Below, in pieces: positions 1 through 8,179 of a DNA stretch of 60,743 nucleotides. The notes under the pieces are model-generated. The model saw only the letters and a program-made list of their open reading frames with translations, ran no database searches and was not told where the DNA came from. Source of the DNA: Streptomyces sp. NRRL WC-3605. GTDB lineage: Bacteria > Actinomycetota > Actinomycetes > Streptomycetales > Streptomycetaceae. Both the position numbers and the translations under genes were made by a program. Position 1 is the first letter of the stretch; each line of letters begins with the position of its first letter. Location: positions 1 to 60,743 of the forward strand of contig NZ_LLZN01000069.1 in the NCBI RefSeq assembly GCF_001509795.1, given 5' to 3'.

Positions 1-348
1 AACATTGTGAGCGACCTTGGAGAGCACATCGAGGCCCGCCGAATGAGCGAGGACGTCTTGGAGCGCCGCCGCCGCGTCCTGGGCGAAGACCACCCCGACG
101 CCCTTCACTCCGCGCGAAATCTGGCCGTCATCTTGGGGTGCCTCGGGGAACATGCGAAGTCAGCGCGACTACTCAAAGACGCTCGCGTACGTAGCCGCCG
201 CACCCTCGGCGACAATCACCCCCTCACCGAGGCTGTCACCCACGACCTCGCCCACGCGCTGATTGCTACAGGCAGACCGTTCGAGGCCGCTAAACTCCGC
301 GCCTCCGGCAAGCCGAAACAACAACGAACCCGAGGGAAGCGCCGATAG
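1..348 (+). CDS. C-terminal fragment of a tetratricopeptide-repeat protein (cut by window edge)
   Basis: The reading frame is open from base 1, so the gene probably begins upstream; a GTG at 7 is the only local start. The 113 readable residues hold two helical repeats of the TPR_10/TPR_12 type, each built around the pattern LG-(E/D)-(D/N)-HP (LGEDHP and LGDNHP, about 42 residues apart). Such repeats usually end NB-ARC/TPR regulatory or FxSxx-COOH-linked proteins in Streptomyces. The tail is short and basic (KQQRTRGKRR). The role is unknown because the effector part lies outside the window. Confidence 0.6.
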   Translation, partial: NIVSDLGEHIEARRMSEDVLERRRRVLGEDHPDALHSARNLAVILGCLGEHAKSARLLKDARVRSRRTLGDNHPLTEAVTHDLAHALIATGRPFEAAKLRASGKPKQQRTRGKRR

Positions 349-434
349 CCTTCAGCTCTGACCGGCTGCTGGACCTGAGCCGCGCGACGCTGTGCCCTGC
401 GCGGCGGGAGCGCCTTGATGGGGTAGGGAATCTG

Positions 435-820
435 CTATCCGGTCGACCGGTCGACGGCCTCGCGAATGAGCCGGCTCGTGAAGCCCGCCGCACAGAGGCG
501 TTCGTACGCCGCGGTCACGTCCGCGGGGACATCCATGCTGATCATGAATCCCTCCTGCGGGTACACCAACAGCCGTTGCTGTGCTCCCACCAACATGTCG
601 ACGACCAGCCTCGCGTCCCCGATCGATTCCACGTACTCCCCGAAGCTCATAGGCGTCGACGCGCTGATGATCTCCACTTCGGGCCAGAACTTGCGGGCGG
701 TGGCGTAGGCGCGGCGTTCCTCGTAGGGCTTGCTCACCAGCAGCACGGAGGAGACGTCGACGCCCTGCTCTGCGAGCAAGACCCGGGAGAATTGGACGTT
801 CTCGCCAGTCGGCTCCGGCT
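435..820 (-). pseudogene. 3' remnant of a YdcF/DUF218-family gene
   Basis: On the minus strand about 125 residues ending at the stop at 435 read as the C-terminal half of a YdcF-like (DUF218) protein: TGENVQFSRVLLAEQG, then VSSVLLVSKPYEERRAYAT, a GD.RLV.DMLVG segment and the terminal AAYERLCAAGFTSRLIREA. The N-terminal half with the DUF218 nucleotide-binding-like core is absent; upstream of about 820 the frame runs into sequence that codes for an integrase on the other strand. YdcF proteins are small cytosolic or membrane-linked proteins of poorly known activity. I read this as a truncated, dead gene; the exact breakpoint is uncertain by some 20 bases. Confidence 0.65.
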
Positions 821-829
821 GGACCGACG

Positions 830-1263
830 ACGGAGCGTCGTACGAGCAGCGTGGTCTCAAGCGCCGGGCCCGCCGGGCGACCAGGCCCGTACCCATCCCG
901 CCCGTGCTCGTCGGGATGCTGCGCGAGCACCTCAAGACGTACGGCACCGCCGAGGACGGGCGGCTGTTCCGCGCGGCGCGTGGCGGCCGGGTGCGGTCCA
1001 CGGAGTACTGCGAGGTCTGGGACCGGGCCCGCGTCAAGGCACTCAGCAAGGCCGAGGCCGCAACGCCGCTCGCGGACGTGCCGTACTCACTGCGGCACGC
1101 CGGGGTCTCCCTGTGGATCAATTCGGGCGTGGATCCGGTCGAGGTCGCGCGGCGGGCCGGCCACAGCCTCACCGTGCTGTTCCGCTTCTACGCCAAGATC
1201 CTCCGGGGCCAGCAGGCACTCGCCAACGACCTGATCGACAAGGGGCTGAGCGGCGGCCGGTGA
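830..1263 (+). pseudogene. 3' remnant of a tyrosine recombinase (integrase)
   Basis: About 140 residues in frame to the stop at 1261-1263 match the C-terminal catalytic part of phage/plasmid-type integrases: RPVPIPPVLVGMLREHL, then the box II motif YSLRHAGVSLWINSGV, the ARRAGHS histidine/arginine motif and the tyrosine in FRFYAKIL. The N-terminal DNA-binding region and the first catalytic arginine (box I) are missing, because the frame switches near 820-835 into the antisense of the YdcF remnant. It lies 140 bases from tRNA-Ser(UGA), a usual att target, so it looks like the residue of an element once integrated there. It cannot be active as it stands. Confidence 0.7.
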
Positions 1264-1346
1264 GCCAGGATCCTGGCCCACGCATGGCCCACACGCCCTG
1301 ATCAGACGTGGGATACGGGCGGTCCGGGGTGAGACAGGGTGAACAC

Positions 1347-1381
1347 AGCGGGCCCGGCTCCATCCTGGAGCCGGGCCCGCT
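1347..1381. terminator. Strong inverted repeat between integrase remnant and tRNA-Ser
   Basis: A perfect 15-bp stem (1347-1361 with 1367-1381) and a 5-base loop. It lies between the convergent integrase remnant and tRNA-Ser gene and could stop transcription from both sides. No U-tract follows, as is common in Streptomyces. Confidence 0.6.
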
Positions 1382-1405
1382 GACCTGCTGATTCTCTGAG
1401 CTGTG

Positions 1406-1492
1406 CGGTGGGTGTGGGATTTGAACCCACGGTGACGTCGCCGCCACGACGGTTTTCAAGACCGTTCCCTTAGGCCGCTCGGGCAACCCACC
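1406..1492 (-). tRNA. tRNA-Ser (anticodon UGA)
   Basis: Reading the minus strand from 1492, a 7-bp acceptor stem GGTGGGT/ACCCACC closes the molecule, with discriminator G as expected for serine. The D-arm is GCCCGAGCGGCCTAAGG, the anticodon loop contains TGA between ACGGTC-type stem arms, a long class II variable arm follows (GTGGCGGCGACGTCACC), and the T-arm holds GTTCAAATC. No CCA is encoded. It borders an integrase remnant, so this is a probable former attachment site. Confidence 0.93.
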
Positions 1493-1554
1493 CGTGCTCC
1501 GGCCCGCCGGAGAGCGGAGCGGGTACAGCGTACCGTGGGGGCCCGGGCGGGGGG

Positions 1555-3030
1555 TCAGCTGTCGCCGGTGCGGGCGCCGAGGGTGAGGTCGACCGTGCGG
1601 GTGCGGCCGTCCCGTTCGTAGGTGATCGTCACCTTGTCGCCGGGCTTGTGGGTCCAGATCGCCCCGATCAGGGTGGGGCCGGAGTCGATCACCGTGTCGT
1701 CGAGCTTCGTGATGACGTCACCGGGCTTGAGGCCGGCCTTGGCGGCGGGGCCGCCGGTCTCGACCGCGTCAGAGCCGCCGGCGCCCTGGTCGGTGATCTT
1801 GGCGCCGTCGCTGGTGTCCTCCAGGGAGACGGAGGCGCCGATCTTGGCGTACACGGGCTTGCCCGTCTTGATCAGCTGCTGGGCGACGTACTTGGCCTGG
1901 TTGATCGGGATCGCGAAGCCGAGGCCGATGGAGCCGGACTGGGCGGTGCCGCCCATGCCGTTGGCGGTGGACTGGATCGCCGAGTTGATGCCGATGACGT
2001 TGCCCTGCGCGTCCAGCAGCGGGCCACCGGAGTTGCCCGGGTTGATCGACGCGTCGGTCTGCAGCGCGCTCATGTAGGAGGCGTTGCTGCCGGTGCCGTC
2101 GCTTGAGGCCACCGGGCGGTTCTTGGCGCTGATGATGCCGGTGGTGACCGTGTCCGACAGGCCGAAGGGCGCGCCGATGGCGATCGTCGAGTCGCCGACG
2201 GCCACCTTGTCGGAGTCGCCCAGCGTGAGCGGCTTGAGGTCGGACGGGGCGCTCTTGAGCTTGATCACCGCGACGTCGTAGCCCTGCGCGTGCCCGACGA
2301 CCTCGGCGTTGTACTTCTTGCCGCTCGGGAACGTCGCCGTGAGCTTGCCGCCGTCCACCGCGTCGGCCACGACGTGGTTGTTGGTGACGATGTGGCCCTC
2401 GGTGTCGAAGACGAAACCGGTGCCGGTGCCGCCCTCGCCGCTGCTGCTCTCCGCCTGGATCGTGACGGTGCTGGGCAGCGCCTTCGTGGCCACGCCCGCG
2501 ACCGTGCCCGGGTCGCGCTTGACCGAGCCGCCGCTGTCGGGGGCGGAGACGGTCGTGGAGGAGGTGTTGTCGTCGTTCTTGGCCAGGGTGTAGCCGAGGC
2601 CGCCGCCCAGGCCGCCCGCGACCAGCGCGGCGATGAGGACCGCGGCGAGCATCCCGCCCCGGCCCGAACGGGGCGCGGGCTGCTGGTAGGTGCTGCCCCA
2701 GCCACCGGCCCCCATGCCGCCGCCGGCGCCCGTCCCACCGCCGGCGCCGTCGCCGTACGGGGACGTGCCGGAGGGCGGCGGGGGCGGCCAGGAGGCGTCC
2801 GGGGCGGAACCGGAGGAAGCGGGCGTCGTGGGGGTGTGGAATCCGTCGCCACCGCCGTGCGCCCGGGCGTCCGCGGCGTACGGGTTGCCGGCCGGCACCG
2901 GCGGGAGCGGCGCCGTCGCGCTCTCGGGAGCGGGGTGCTCCTGGGAGGCCGGAGCAGCGGGAGCATCCACCGGCGCGGGCGGTGCGGACGGGGCCGGGGG
3001 TACCGCGGCGCCCTCGTTCTCGGTGCTCAC
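1555..3030 (-). CDS. HtrA/DegP-family membrane-anchored serine protease with PDZ domain
   Basis: A 491-residue envelope quality-control protease. Residues 1-125 are a Pro/Gly/Ala-rich cytosolic tail, 127-149 form one membrane segment, and a trypsin-like domain spans about 175-385 with His219 (TNNHVV), Asp252 (GYDVAVIK) and Ser334 (NPGNSGGP) as the triad. A PDZ domain follows (about 395-480, GLKPGDVITKLDD), so the protease part lies outside the membrane. The GTG start at 3030 has a GAGGAGAG ribosome site seven bases upstream. It is monocistronic and divergent from the GDPD gene. Actinobacterial HtrA proteins act on misfolded secreted proteins; the substrate here is not known. Family certain, physiological role inferred. 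Confidence 0.93.
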   Translation of the reverse strand: MSTENEGAAVPPAPSAPPAPVDAPAAPASQEHPAPESATAPLPPVPAGNPYAADARAHGGGDGFHTPTTPASSGSAPDASWPPPPPSGTSPYGDGAGGGTGAGGGMGAGGWGSTYQQPAPRSGRGGMLAAVLIAALVAGGLGGGLGYTLAKNDDNTSSTTVSAPDSGGSVKRDPGTVAGVATKALPSTVTIQAESSSGEGGTGTGFVFDTEGHIVTNNHVVADAVDGGKLTATFPSGKKYNAEVVGHAQGYDVAVIKLKSAPSDLKPLTLGDSDKVAVGDSTIAIGAPFGLSDTVTTGIISAKNRPVASSDGTGSNASYMSALQTDASINPGNSGGPLLDAQGNVIGINSAIQSTANGMGGTAQSGSIGLGFAIPINQAKYVAQQLIKTGKPVYAKIGASVSLEDTSDGAKITDQGAGGSDAVETGGPAAKAGLKPGDVITKLDDTVIDSGPTLIGAIWTHKPGDKVTITYERDGRTRTVDLTLGARTGDS

Positions 3031-3299
3031 AGCTTCTCTCCTCGATCCACGGCTGGTGTCTTCGGTCGCACACGGGCATGCCCGTTCACGCTCGATCTCG
3101 GCGGTCGGTGCGCTCAGCTGTGCATGCCTATTTGTATGCGGTCAGCTTTTCCCAACGGCCGTCAGAGCACCATAAGCGGTGCCTGTGGGTCCACGGCCAC
3201 TCTTTATATAGGTCATTTCTCACTAAACGGTCGCAATCCGAGCGTTCGGGCACCCACCGCGGTGGCACGTGTACCCCCGCACGGTGGCACCATGACGCG
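3031..3299. promoter_or_regulatory. Divergent promoter region, htrA-like / GDPD
   Basis: This 269-base spacer separates two divergent genes. Its middle (about 3195-3232) is unusually AT-rich for the window, with the run TTTATATAGG and CATTTCTCAC, and is the likely site of one or both promoters. I cannot assign -35/-10 pairs with confidence and see no clear operator. Confidence 0.35.
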
Positions 3300-4127
3300 G
3301 TGACCCACGCACGGCAGCACCAGATCCAGGTCGTCGCCCACCGCGGAGCCTCCGAGGACGCCCCCGAACACACCCTGGCCGCGTACCGGAAGGCGATCGA
3401 GGACGGCGCCGACGCCCTCGAGTGCGATGTCCGCCTCACCGCCGACGGCCATCTGGTCTGCGTCCACGACCGCCGCGTCAACCGCACATCCAACGGTCGC
3501 GGCGCGGTCTCCGCCCTGGAGCTCGCCGAGCTGGCCGCCCTGGACTTCGGCTCCCGCAGGAACCGCGACTCCTGGAAGAACCGCACCGAGGAGCCGGACT
3601 GGGAGGTCCGCCCCGAGGATCCGGAGGACACCTCCGTCCTCACCCTGGAACGCCTCCTGGAGCTCGTCGCGGACGCGGGACGCCGGGTGGAGCTGGCGAT
3701 CGAGACCAAGCACCCCACCCGCTGGGCGGGCCAGGTCGAGGAGCGCCTGCTGCACCTGCTGAAACGGTTCGGACTGGACGCTCCGGCCACCCCGGCCGAG
3801 TCGCCGGTACGGATCATGAGCTTCTCGGCGCGTTCGCTGCACCGCGTACGCGCGGCGTCGCCGACGCTGCCGACCGTCTATCTGATGCAGTTCGTCTCGC
3901 CCCGGCTGCGGGACGGGCGGCTGCCCGCGGGCGTGCACATCGCCGGCCCCTCCATCAGGATCGCGCGCAGCCACCCCGCGTACGTACGGCGTCTGAAGGC
4001 GGCCGGCCACCAGGTGCACGTGTGGACCGTGAACGAGCCCCAGGACGTGGACCTCTGCGTCCAGCTGGGGGTCGACGGCATCATCACCAACCGCCCGCGC
4101 GCGGTGCTGGACCAGCTCGGACGCTGA
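3300..4127 (+). CDS. Glycerophosphodiester phosphodiesterase family protein
   Basis: A 275-residue GDPD-family TIM barrel that would hydrolyse glycerophosphodiesters to sn-glycerol 3-phosphate and an alcohol. The catalytic and metal motifs are present: VAHRG (residues 12-16), PEHT (22-25), ALECDV (39-44) and VHDR (55-58); the C-terminus has the usual VHVWTVNE and GVDGIITNRP signatures. There is no signal peptide, so it should be cytosolic. I chose the GTG at 3300, which places HRG at residue 14; the frame is open further upstream but lacks family sequence there, and the ATG at 3292 is out of frame. It is divergent from the HtrA-like gene. Confidence 0.88.
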   Translation: MTHARQHQIQVVAHRGASEDAPEHTLAAYRKAIEDGADALECDVRLTADGHLVCVHDRRVNRTSNGRGAVSALELAELAALDFGSRRNRDSWKNRTEEPDWEVRPEDPEDTSVLTLERLLELVADAGRRVELAIETKHPTRWAGQVEERLLHLLKRFGLDAPATPAESPVRIMSFSARSLHRVRAASPTLPTVYLMQFVSPRLRDGRLPAGVHIAGPSIRIARSHPAYVRRLKAAGHQVHVWTVNEPQDVDLCVQLGVDGIITNRPRAVLDQLGR

Positions 4128-4233
4128 GCCCCGCGGGGCCGCTCCGGGCAAGTCACGTACGACCTCTTGACCCGGTGGTCCCGGCGGCCTCATCCTCCAC
4201 TCTCAGCCACACCATCGGATTTCAGCCATCACG

Positions 4234-4920
4234 GTGACAGGGAGTGCTCCGGCGCGTTCGCTGCGTGTTCGGTCGTTGCCAATGCGTCACCGGACCTTGT
4301 TTGGCCGGTTTCCGGTTCAGGCCAAGAGGGCATCCACTCCGTGGCGTGGGGCGAAGGAGGTCTCGGGGGTGGCGTTGGTGGTGGCACAGGAGGTGCCCAC
4401 GTCGTCGAGCATGGCCGTACCCCATGGTCCTGCGGGCGTGGGGAAGGCGAGGCACCGCATGCGGGCGCAGTTGCGCAGCGGCGGGGTCCCGGAATCGGTC
4501 ATCGACGACGCCGTACTGATTCTGTCCGAGCTCTTGAGCAACGCGTGCAAACACGGCCGGCCGCTCGGCGACGCCCTGGCGGGCGACGGCGACGTCCGCG
4601 CGGCCTGGCGGGTGGACGTCGGCGGCCGGCTCACCGTGGAGGTGACGGACGGCGGCGGACCCACCCGTCCCGCTCCGGCGACGCCCTCGGTCACCGCGCA
4701 CGGCGGCCGCGGGCTGAACATCATCAGCGCCCTGTCCGACGACTGGGGCGTGCGCGACGACGTCCGCGGCGAGGTCACGGTCTGGGTGGTCGTCCACGGC
4801 GACGTACGAGCCGCGCACACCGGGCACCGGCGCGACGACTTCGCTACGCGCGTCACGGCCCCGGCGGTCAGCGCCATCCCGGGCCTGGACTTCACGGACG
4901 CCTTCGACGACCTGGACTGA
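4234..4920 (+). CDS. RsbW-like ATP-binding protein (HATPase_c anti-sigma/regulatory kinase)
   Basis: The C-terminal 150 residues form an HATPase_c domain of the RsbW/SpoIIAB anti-sigma type: N-box [12 protein letters not shown] (98-108), G1-type VTDGGGP (137-143) and G2-type GGRGLNII (157-164). Such proteins bind ATP and usually phosphorylate or sequester a partner (anti-sigma antagonist or sigma factor), controlled by PP2C/SpoIIE phosphatases such as the one at 8180. Residues 1-60 resemble no domain, so the true start may be the ATG at 4411 giving MAVPHGP, which is where similarity to the family begins. No sigma or antagonist gene is adjacent, so the partner is unknown. Confidence 0.8.
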   Translation: MTGSAPARSLRVRSLPMRHRTLFGRFPVQAKRASTPWRGAKEVSGVALVVAQEVPTSSSMAVPHGPAGVGKARHRMRAQLRSGGVPESVIDDAVLILSELLSNACKHGRPLGDALAGDGDVRAAWRVDVGGRLTVEVTDGGGPTRPAPATPSVTAHGGRGLNIISALSDDWGVRDDVRGEVTVWVVVHGDVRAAHTGHRRDDFATRVTAPAVSAIPGLDFTDAFDDLD

Positions 4921-5104
4921 CGGGCCGTCGGCCCGCGTCCCCGACCGCCGCTCCTGCCGGCACGCCCGCGTCCCCGACCGCGTCCTCCGACCACCGCTCC
5001 TCCCGGCACGCCCGCGTGCTCCGTCCACAGGCTCCCGTCGACCATGGCGGAAACGGCTAGGCTCGCGCCCGTACCAGACGAGCCGTAACCGGGAGACACC
5101 CACG

Positions 5105-6070
5105 ATGGCCAAGAAGCGACCCCAGACCAAGGCCAAGCGCCCGCAGATCGCCGACGGAGAGGTCCCGGTCGTCGGCGCGCGCGAGCCCTGCCCCTGCGGA
5201 AGCGGCCGCCGCTACAAGGCCTGTCACGGCCGGGCCGCCGCGCAGGCGGTGACCGAGCTGGTCCAGCGCCCGTTCGAGGGGCTGCCGGGCGAGTGCGACT
5301 GGGTCGCCCTGCGCGAGCTGGTGCCCGCCGCCACGGCCGAACTGACCCTGAAGGGCGGCCTCCCCGAGGGCGTCCCGTCCGTCACCCTGGCCACCGTGCT
5401 CCCGATGGCCTGGCCGGCGCTGCGCCGCGACGACGGCTCGGTCCTCCTCGGCCTGCAGAACGACACGGCCTCCGGCGACATCAGCCGCGACCTCGCCGAC
5501 ACCCTCCAGCGGGCCCTCGCGGCCCAGCCGGGCACCCCGGTGCAGGGCCGCCGCGCCCCCGCCGACGGCCCGCGGCTGCAGGACCTGCTCGACCCCGAAG
5601 GCGCGTTCGAGCCAGTTGTGCACCCGGGCTTCGAGTTCTGGGTCCCCGACGCGGAGAACGCCACCGCCGAGGTGACCGCCTCCCTGGAGCGCGCCAACGC
5701 CGCAGCCATCCCGACCGTGAAGCTGACCGGCGTGGACTCCGCCTACTGGTGCGAGACGCCGGAGAAGAACCACCTGCGCTGGGTCATGCCGCACCCCGAG
5801 GAGCAGCTTCTGGACGCGCTCGCCCGGCTGCACGCGGCGGGCACGTCGAGCCTCGGCGAGGGCACCCGCCTGGTGGGCTCCTTCCGTGCTCACGGCCTGA
5901 CCGTGCCGGTCTGGGACCTGCCGAGCGGTGTCGGCGCGGAGGACGTGGAGAAGCCGGCGGCCGAGTTCGCCGAGCGGCTGGCCGGCGCCCTGGCCACGGA
6001 CGCCCCGCTGACGCCGGACGAGCGCCGCGCGCGCGGCGGGCTGACCAACCGGCAGGTCACCCTCAGCTGA
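5105..6070 (+). CDS. DUF5926 family protein with N-terminal SEC-C zinc motif
   Basis: A 321-residue soluble protein with a very basic N-terminus ([14 protein letters not shown]) followed by a SEC-C type zinc-binding motif [13 protein letters not shown] (residues 29-41), the same arrangement as at the end of SecA. The rest matches, by recall, the actinobacterial DUF5926 family, which has no assigned activity. ATG 5105 is a clear start, preceded by GGGAGA about eight bases upstream. A small hairpin (CTGAAC/GTTCAG, about 6094-6109) just beyond the stop may end transcription. Contacts with ribosomes or the Sec system are possible given the SEC-C motif but are not shown here. Confidence 0.82.
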   Translation: MAKKRPQTKAKRPQIADGEVPVVGAREPCPCGSGRRYKACHGRAAAQAVTELVQRPFEGLPGECDWVALRELVPAATAELTLKGGLPEGVPSVTLATVLPMAWPALRRDDGSVLLGLQNDTASGDISRDLADTLQRALAAQPGTPVQGRRAPADGPRLQDLLDPEGAFEPVVHPGFEFWVPDAENATAEVTASLERANAAAIPTVKLTGVDSAYWCETPEKNHLRWVMPHPEEQLLDALARLHAAGTSSLGEGTRLVGSFRAHGLTVPVWDLPSGVGAEDVEKPAAEFAERLAGALATDAPLTPDERRARGGLTNRQVTLS

Positions 6071-6311
6071 CGAGAGGGGCGGGCCCGCCCCGGCTGAACG
6101 GCGGTTCAGCGGGACGCGCCCGCCCGCGCGGGGTGAATCCGATCACAACTCCCCTGCGGAGCAAGGGAATCCGTGACTGGAAAGCCCGGATCGAATTTGC
6201 GAACCGCCGACTTCTTGTTACCGTTCCAGTAGCCCGGTTGCTGGTGCATCCCCCGTCGCCAGCAACCGGGTCTTTCCATGTGCGCGGCCCTTTACGGAGC
6301 GCCGCCGCGTG
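6071..6311. other. Intergenic region with a long hairpin; possible small RNA
   Basis: Between the DUF5926 gene and the convergent gene ending at 6312 there are 240 bases. About 6135-6232 is noticeably less GC-rich than its surroundings and codes for nothing recognisable, and it ends in the strong hairpin at 6233-6270. That combination could be an independent small RNA; I see no certain promoter. Confidence 0.35.
6233..6270 (+). terminator. Hairpin terminator followed by pyrimidine run
   Basis: A perfect 12-bp stem (6233-6244 with 6259-6270) and a 14-base loop are followed on the plus strand by TCTTTCC. The trailing pyrimidines favour a rho-independent terminator for plus-strand transcription; in reverse it would also follow the gene ending at 6312. 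Confidence 0.6.
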
Positions 6312-6962
6312 TCAACCGCCCGTGGTCGACCCCGCCGAAGCGGGCGCGGAGTTGCTGGCGGAACGCAGCAACAGCGCCTGGCGCCCGGCCCGTTCGGCGA
6401 ACTCGGTGACCGCCGTGTAGCCGTCGGCTCCCGCACGGGTGCGCTGCCGGGGCGTCTCACAGGTCCCCGGGTCGTCCCCGGCGCCGACCGCGCAGCGCAT
6501 CCGGATCGTGCGCCCCTCCGGCCCCATCAGGCTCAGCACCGAGTCCAGGGCGCCGCCGGTGGCGTTGCGGTAGTAGGTGCGCGCCCAGGTCTCCTCGCCC
6601 TGCGTGAGGACACAGGTCTGGGCCTCGACGCCCTCGGGCGAGGTGAGTTCGGGCCCGCAGCGCACGGCCGTGGCGATGCCGAGCCCGAGCAGGCCGGACG
6701 GCGCGGCCGACGGCGCCTTCGCGTCGACGCGGGGGGACGGACGGTCGGCACCGTCGCGCGGGGAGCGCGCCGGGGCGTCCTTCGCGGGCTCCTCGGCCGT
6801 GGACCGGCCGGCCTCGACGACCTGGCCGGCGGCCGCCCAGGCCAGTGGCAGGGCGATCGCGGCCGCCGCGACGGACGCGAGGGCGATCAGACGGACTCTT
6901 CGCTGGTGGGGCCCGCGACGATGCGACGACGGTGCCCTTTTTCCCCTGGAATGACGCGGCAT
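6312..6962 (-). CDS. Membrane-anchored protein of unknown function
   Basis: A 216-residue protein with a very basic start (MPRHSRGKRAPSSHRRG), one hydrophobic segment at about 24-46 and an outward-facing domain. The Ala/Pro/Ser-rich linker (50-85) leads to a compact C-terminal domain with four cysteines and two short aromatic stretches (EETWARTYYRN). The cysteine pattern suggests disulphides in a secreted domain. I do not recognise a characterised family; it looks like a Streptomyces-restricted conserved protein. It stands alone, 55 bases downstream of the prim-pol gene on the same strand, and could be cotranscribed with it. Confidence 0.7.
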   Translation of the reverse strand: MPRHSRGKRAPSSHRRGPHQRRVRLIALASVAAAAIALPLAWAAAGQVVEAGRSTAEEPAKDAPARSPRDGADRPSPRVDAKAPSAAPSGLLGLGIATAVRCGPELTSPEGVEAQTCVLTQGEETWARTYYRNATGGALDSVLSLMGPEGRTIRMRCAVGAGDDPGTCETPRQRTRAGADGYTAVTEFAERAGRQALLLRSASNSAPASAGSTTGG

Positions 6963-7017
6963 AGGGCGGAATCTAACGATCCGGGGCCCGTGCGCGGTCC
7001 GTGCGCGCCGGACAGCC

Positions 7018-7677
7018 CTACAACTCGGGCGCGCTCACACCCGTACGAGTGAGGGCCTCGACCACGGCGTCGACCACGGCCTCCACGTCCGGCACCCACG
7101 GCGAGGCGGAGCCGGGCAGCGGGGCGCGCTGCCAGCTGATCGGCCCCAGCCCCGTCCCGGAGGGCGGCAGGGCGAGATAGCCGCCCTCGCCGTGGAAGCG
7201 CAGCGAGCCGGGGACGAAGTCCTTGGCGTACAGCAGCTCGCCGAGCTGCTCCATCGAGTACGGCTTCACCAGGATCGACCAGCGGGCCGGCGAGGCGACG
7301 ACCGGGCCGAGGCGCATGCCCATCCGGTCGAGCGCGGCCAGGGCGTGGGCGGCCGGCAGGGCGGGCAGGCTGACCGCGCACGGCGCCGTGCCGCCCGTGG
7401 CCAGGATGATCGGGGCCGTCGGCCGGTTGGCCCACCACCAGCGCACCATGCGCTCGTCGGTGGTGGCCGCGAGGAGGCCGGGGTCGAAGGGGTGGGCTCC
7501 GGGCACCGTGCACTCCGGGTCGGGACAGCCGCAGCGGGCGCGCCCCTGCGGGGGCGCCGTCACACCCGGCAGCACGGGCCACCGCCATTGCGTCGCGAAG
7601 GTCAGGGCCGCGCTGATCAGCTCAGACTTCCCGTCACCACGCAGGAGCCTGCGTCGCCTTCCGAGGATCTCGCGCAT
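7018..7677 (-). CDS. Small stand-alone prim-pol (bifunctional DNA primase/polymerase N-terminal) domain protein
   Basis: The 219 residues match the N-terminal prim-pol (AEP, D5-associated) domain family seen in mobile-element replication proteins and as stand-alone copies in Streptomyces. Visible are AALTFATQWRWPVLPG at the start, a metal-ligand-like cluster CGCPDPECTVPGAHP (about 49-63) and the WWWANRPTAPIILATGG segment typical of the family. I do not see the usual catalytic DxD with confidence, so it may be a degenerate, non-catalytic relative. No helicase partner is adjacent. The ATG at 7677 starts a basic N-terminus (REILGRRRRLLRG). Confidence 0.68.
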   Translation of the reverse strand: MREILGRRRRLLRGDGKSELISAALTFATQWRWPVLPGVTAPPQGRARCGCPDPECTVPGAHPFDPGLLAATTDERMVRWWWANRPTAPIILATGGTAPCAVSLPALPAAHALAALDRMGMRLGPVVASPARWSILVKPYSMEQLGELLYAKDFVPGSLRFHGEGGYLALPPSGTGLGPISWQRAPLPGSASPWVPDVEAVVDAVVEALTRTGVSAPEL

Positions 7678-8179
7678 GAGCGCTCGTTCCTTTCCGTTGC
7701 ACCGCTGGCAACACCGAGGACCACATCACACCATGTGTCGATCACTTCACTGTGCGTACCTGTTGGCGCATCACACCCCTGCTCCGGGCAAGGGGCACCC
7801 CTCTGGGCCGAACGTGGACTGCGTCCGTGGCGGCCTCGTCCATACTGCGTCTACCAGAAGCATGGGCATGGCGTGGGGTGGCGAAGTCTGGCGTTTTACG
7901 TCGCGCGTGTTTCTCTTCGCCTCCGCCACGGGAGGATGGGGCACGATCGTCGGTGGCTAGGACGCTCGGCTCCGTCACCAGGTTCCGGGTGGTCGTCAAC
8001 CACCCCTGGTCTTCACCGAGTACGTACCCATAACGACCGCTGTGACGCTCCGGGGAGCGAAACCAGTCGACCGCAATACCCCGTTCCCTGAGGCAGTTTC
8101 AAGCCAACTTCGCTCTGACGCAAGAGGTGTACGCGGAATGCTCCGGCACCCCACGGACACCAGGAATCCCCGCAGGACA
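7678..8179. other. 500-base divergent intergenic region
   Basis: No coding signal of family quality is present between the prim-pol gene and the SpoIIE-type gene. The frame of the latter is open back to 8042 but upstream residues carry no recognisable domain. Base composition is lower in GC than the genes around it, as expected for two promoters. I see no clear repeat, tRNA or riboswitch. Confidence 0.4.

Noticed and set aside
3292..3303. ATG at 3292 as start of the GDPD gene
   Set aside because: It meets TGA after three codons; GTG 3300 is in the proper frame.
4921..5104. CCCGCGTCCCCGACCG repeats after the RsbW-like gene
   Set aside because: Short, imperfect GC-rich repeats that could arise from composition; no clear unit.
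7742..7999. An 85-codon minus-strand frame in the 500-base gap
   Set aside because: No domain, no ribosome site, mixed composition; best seen as promoter region.
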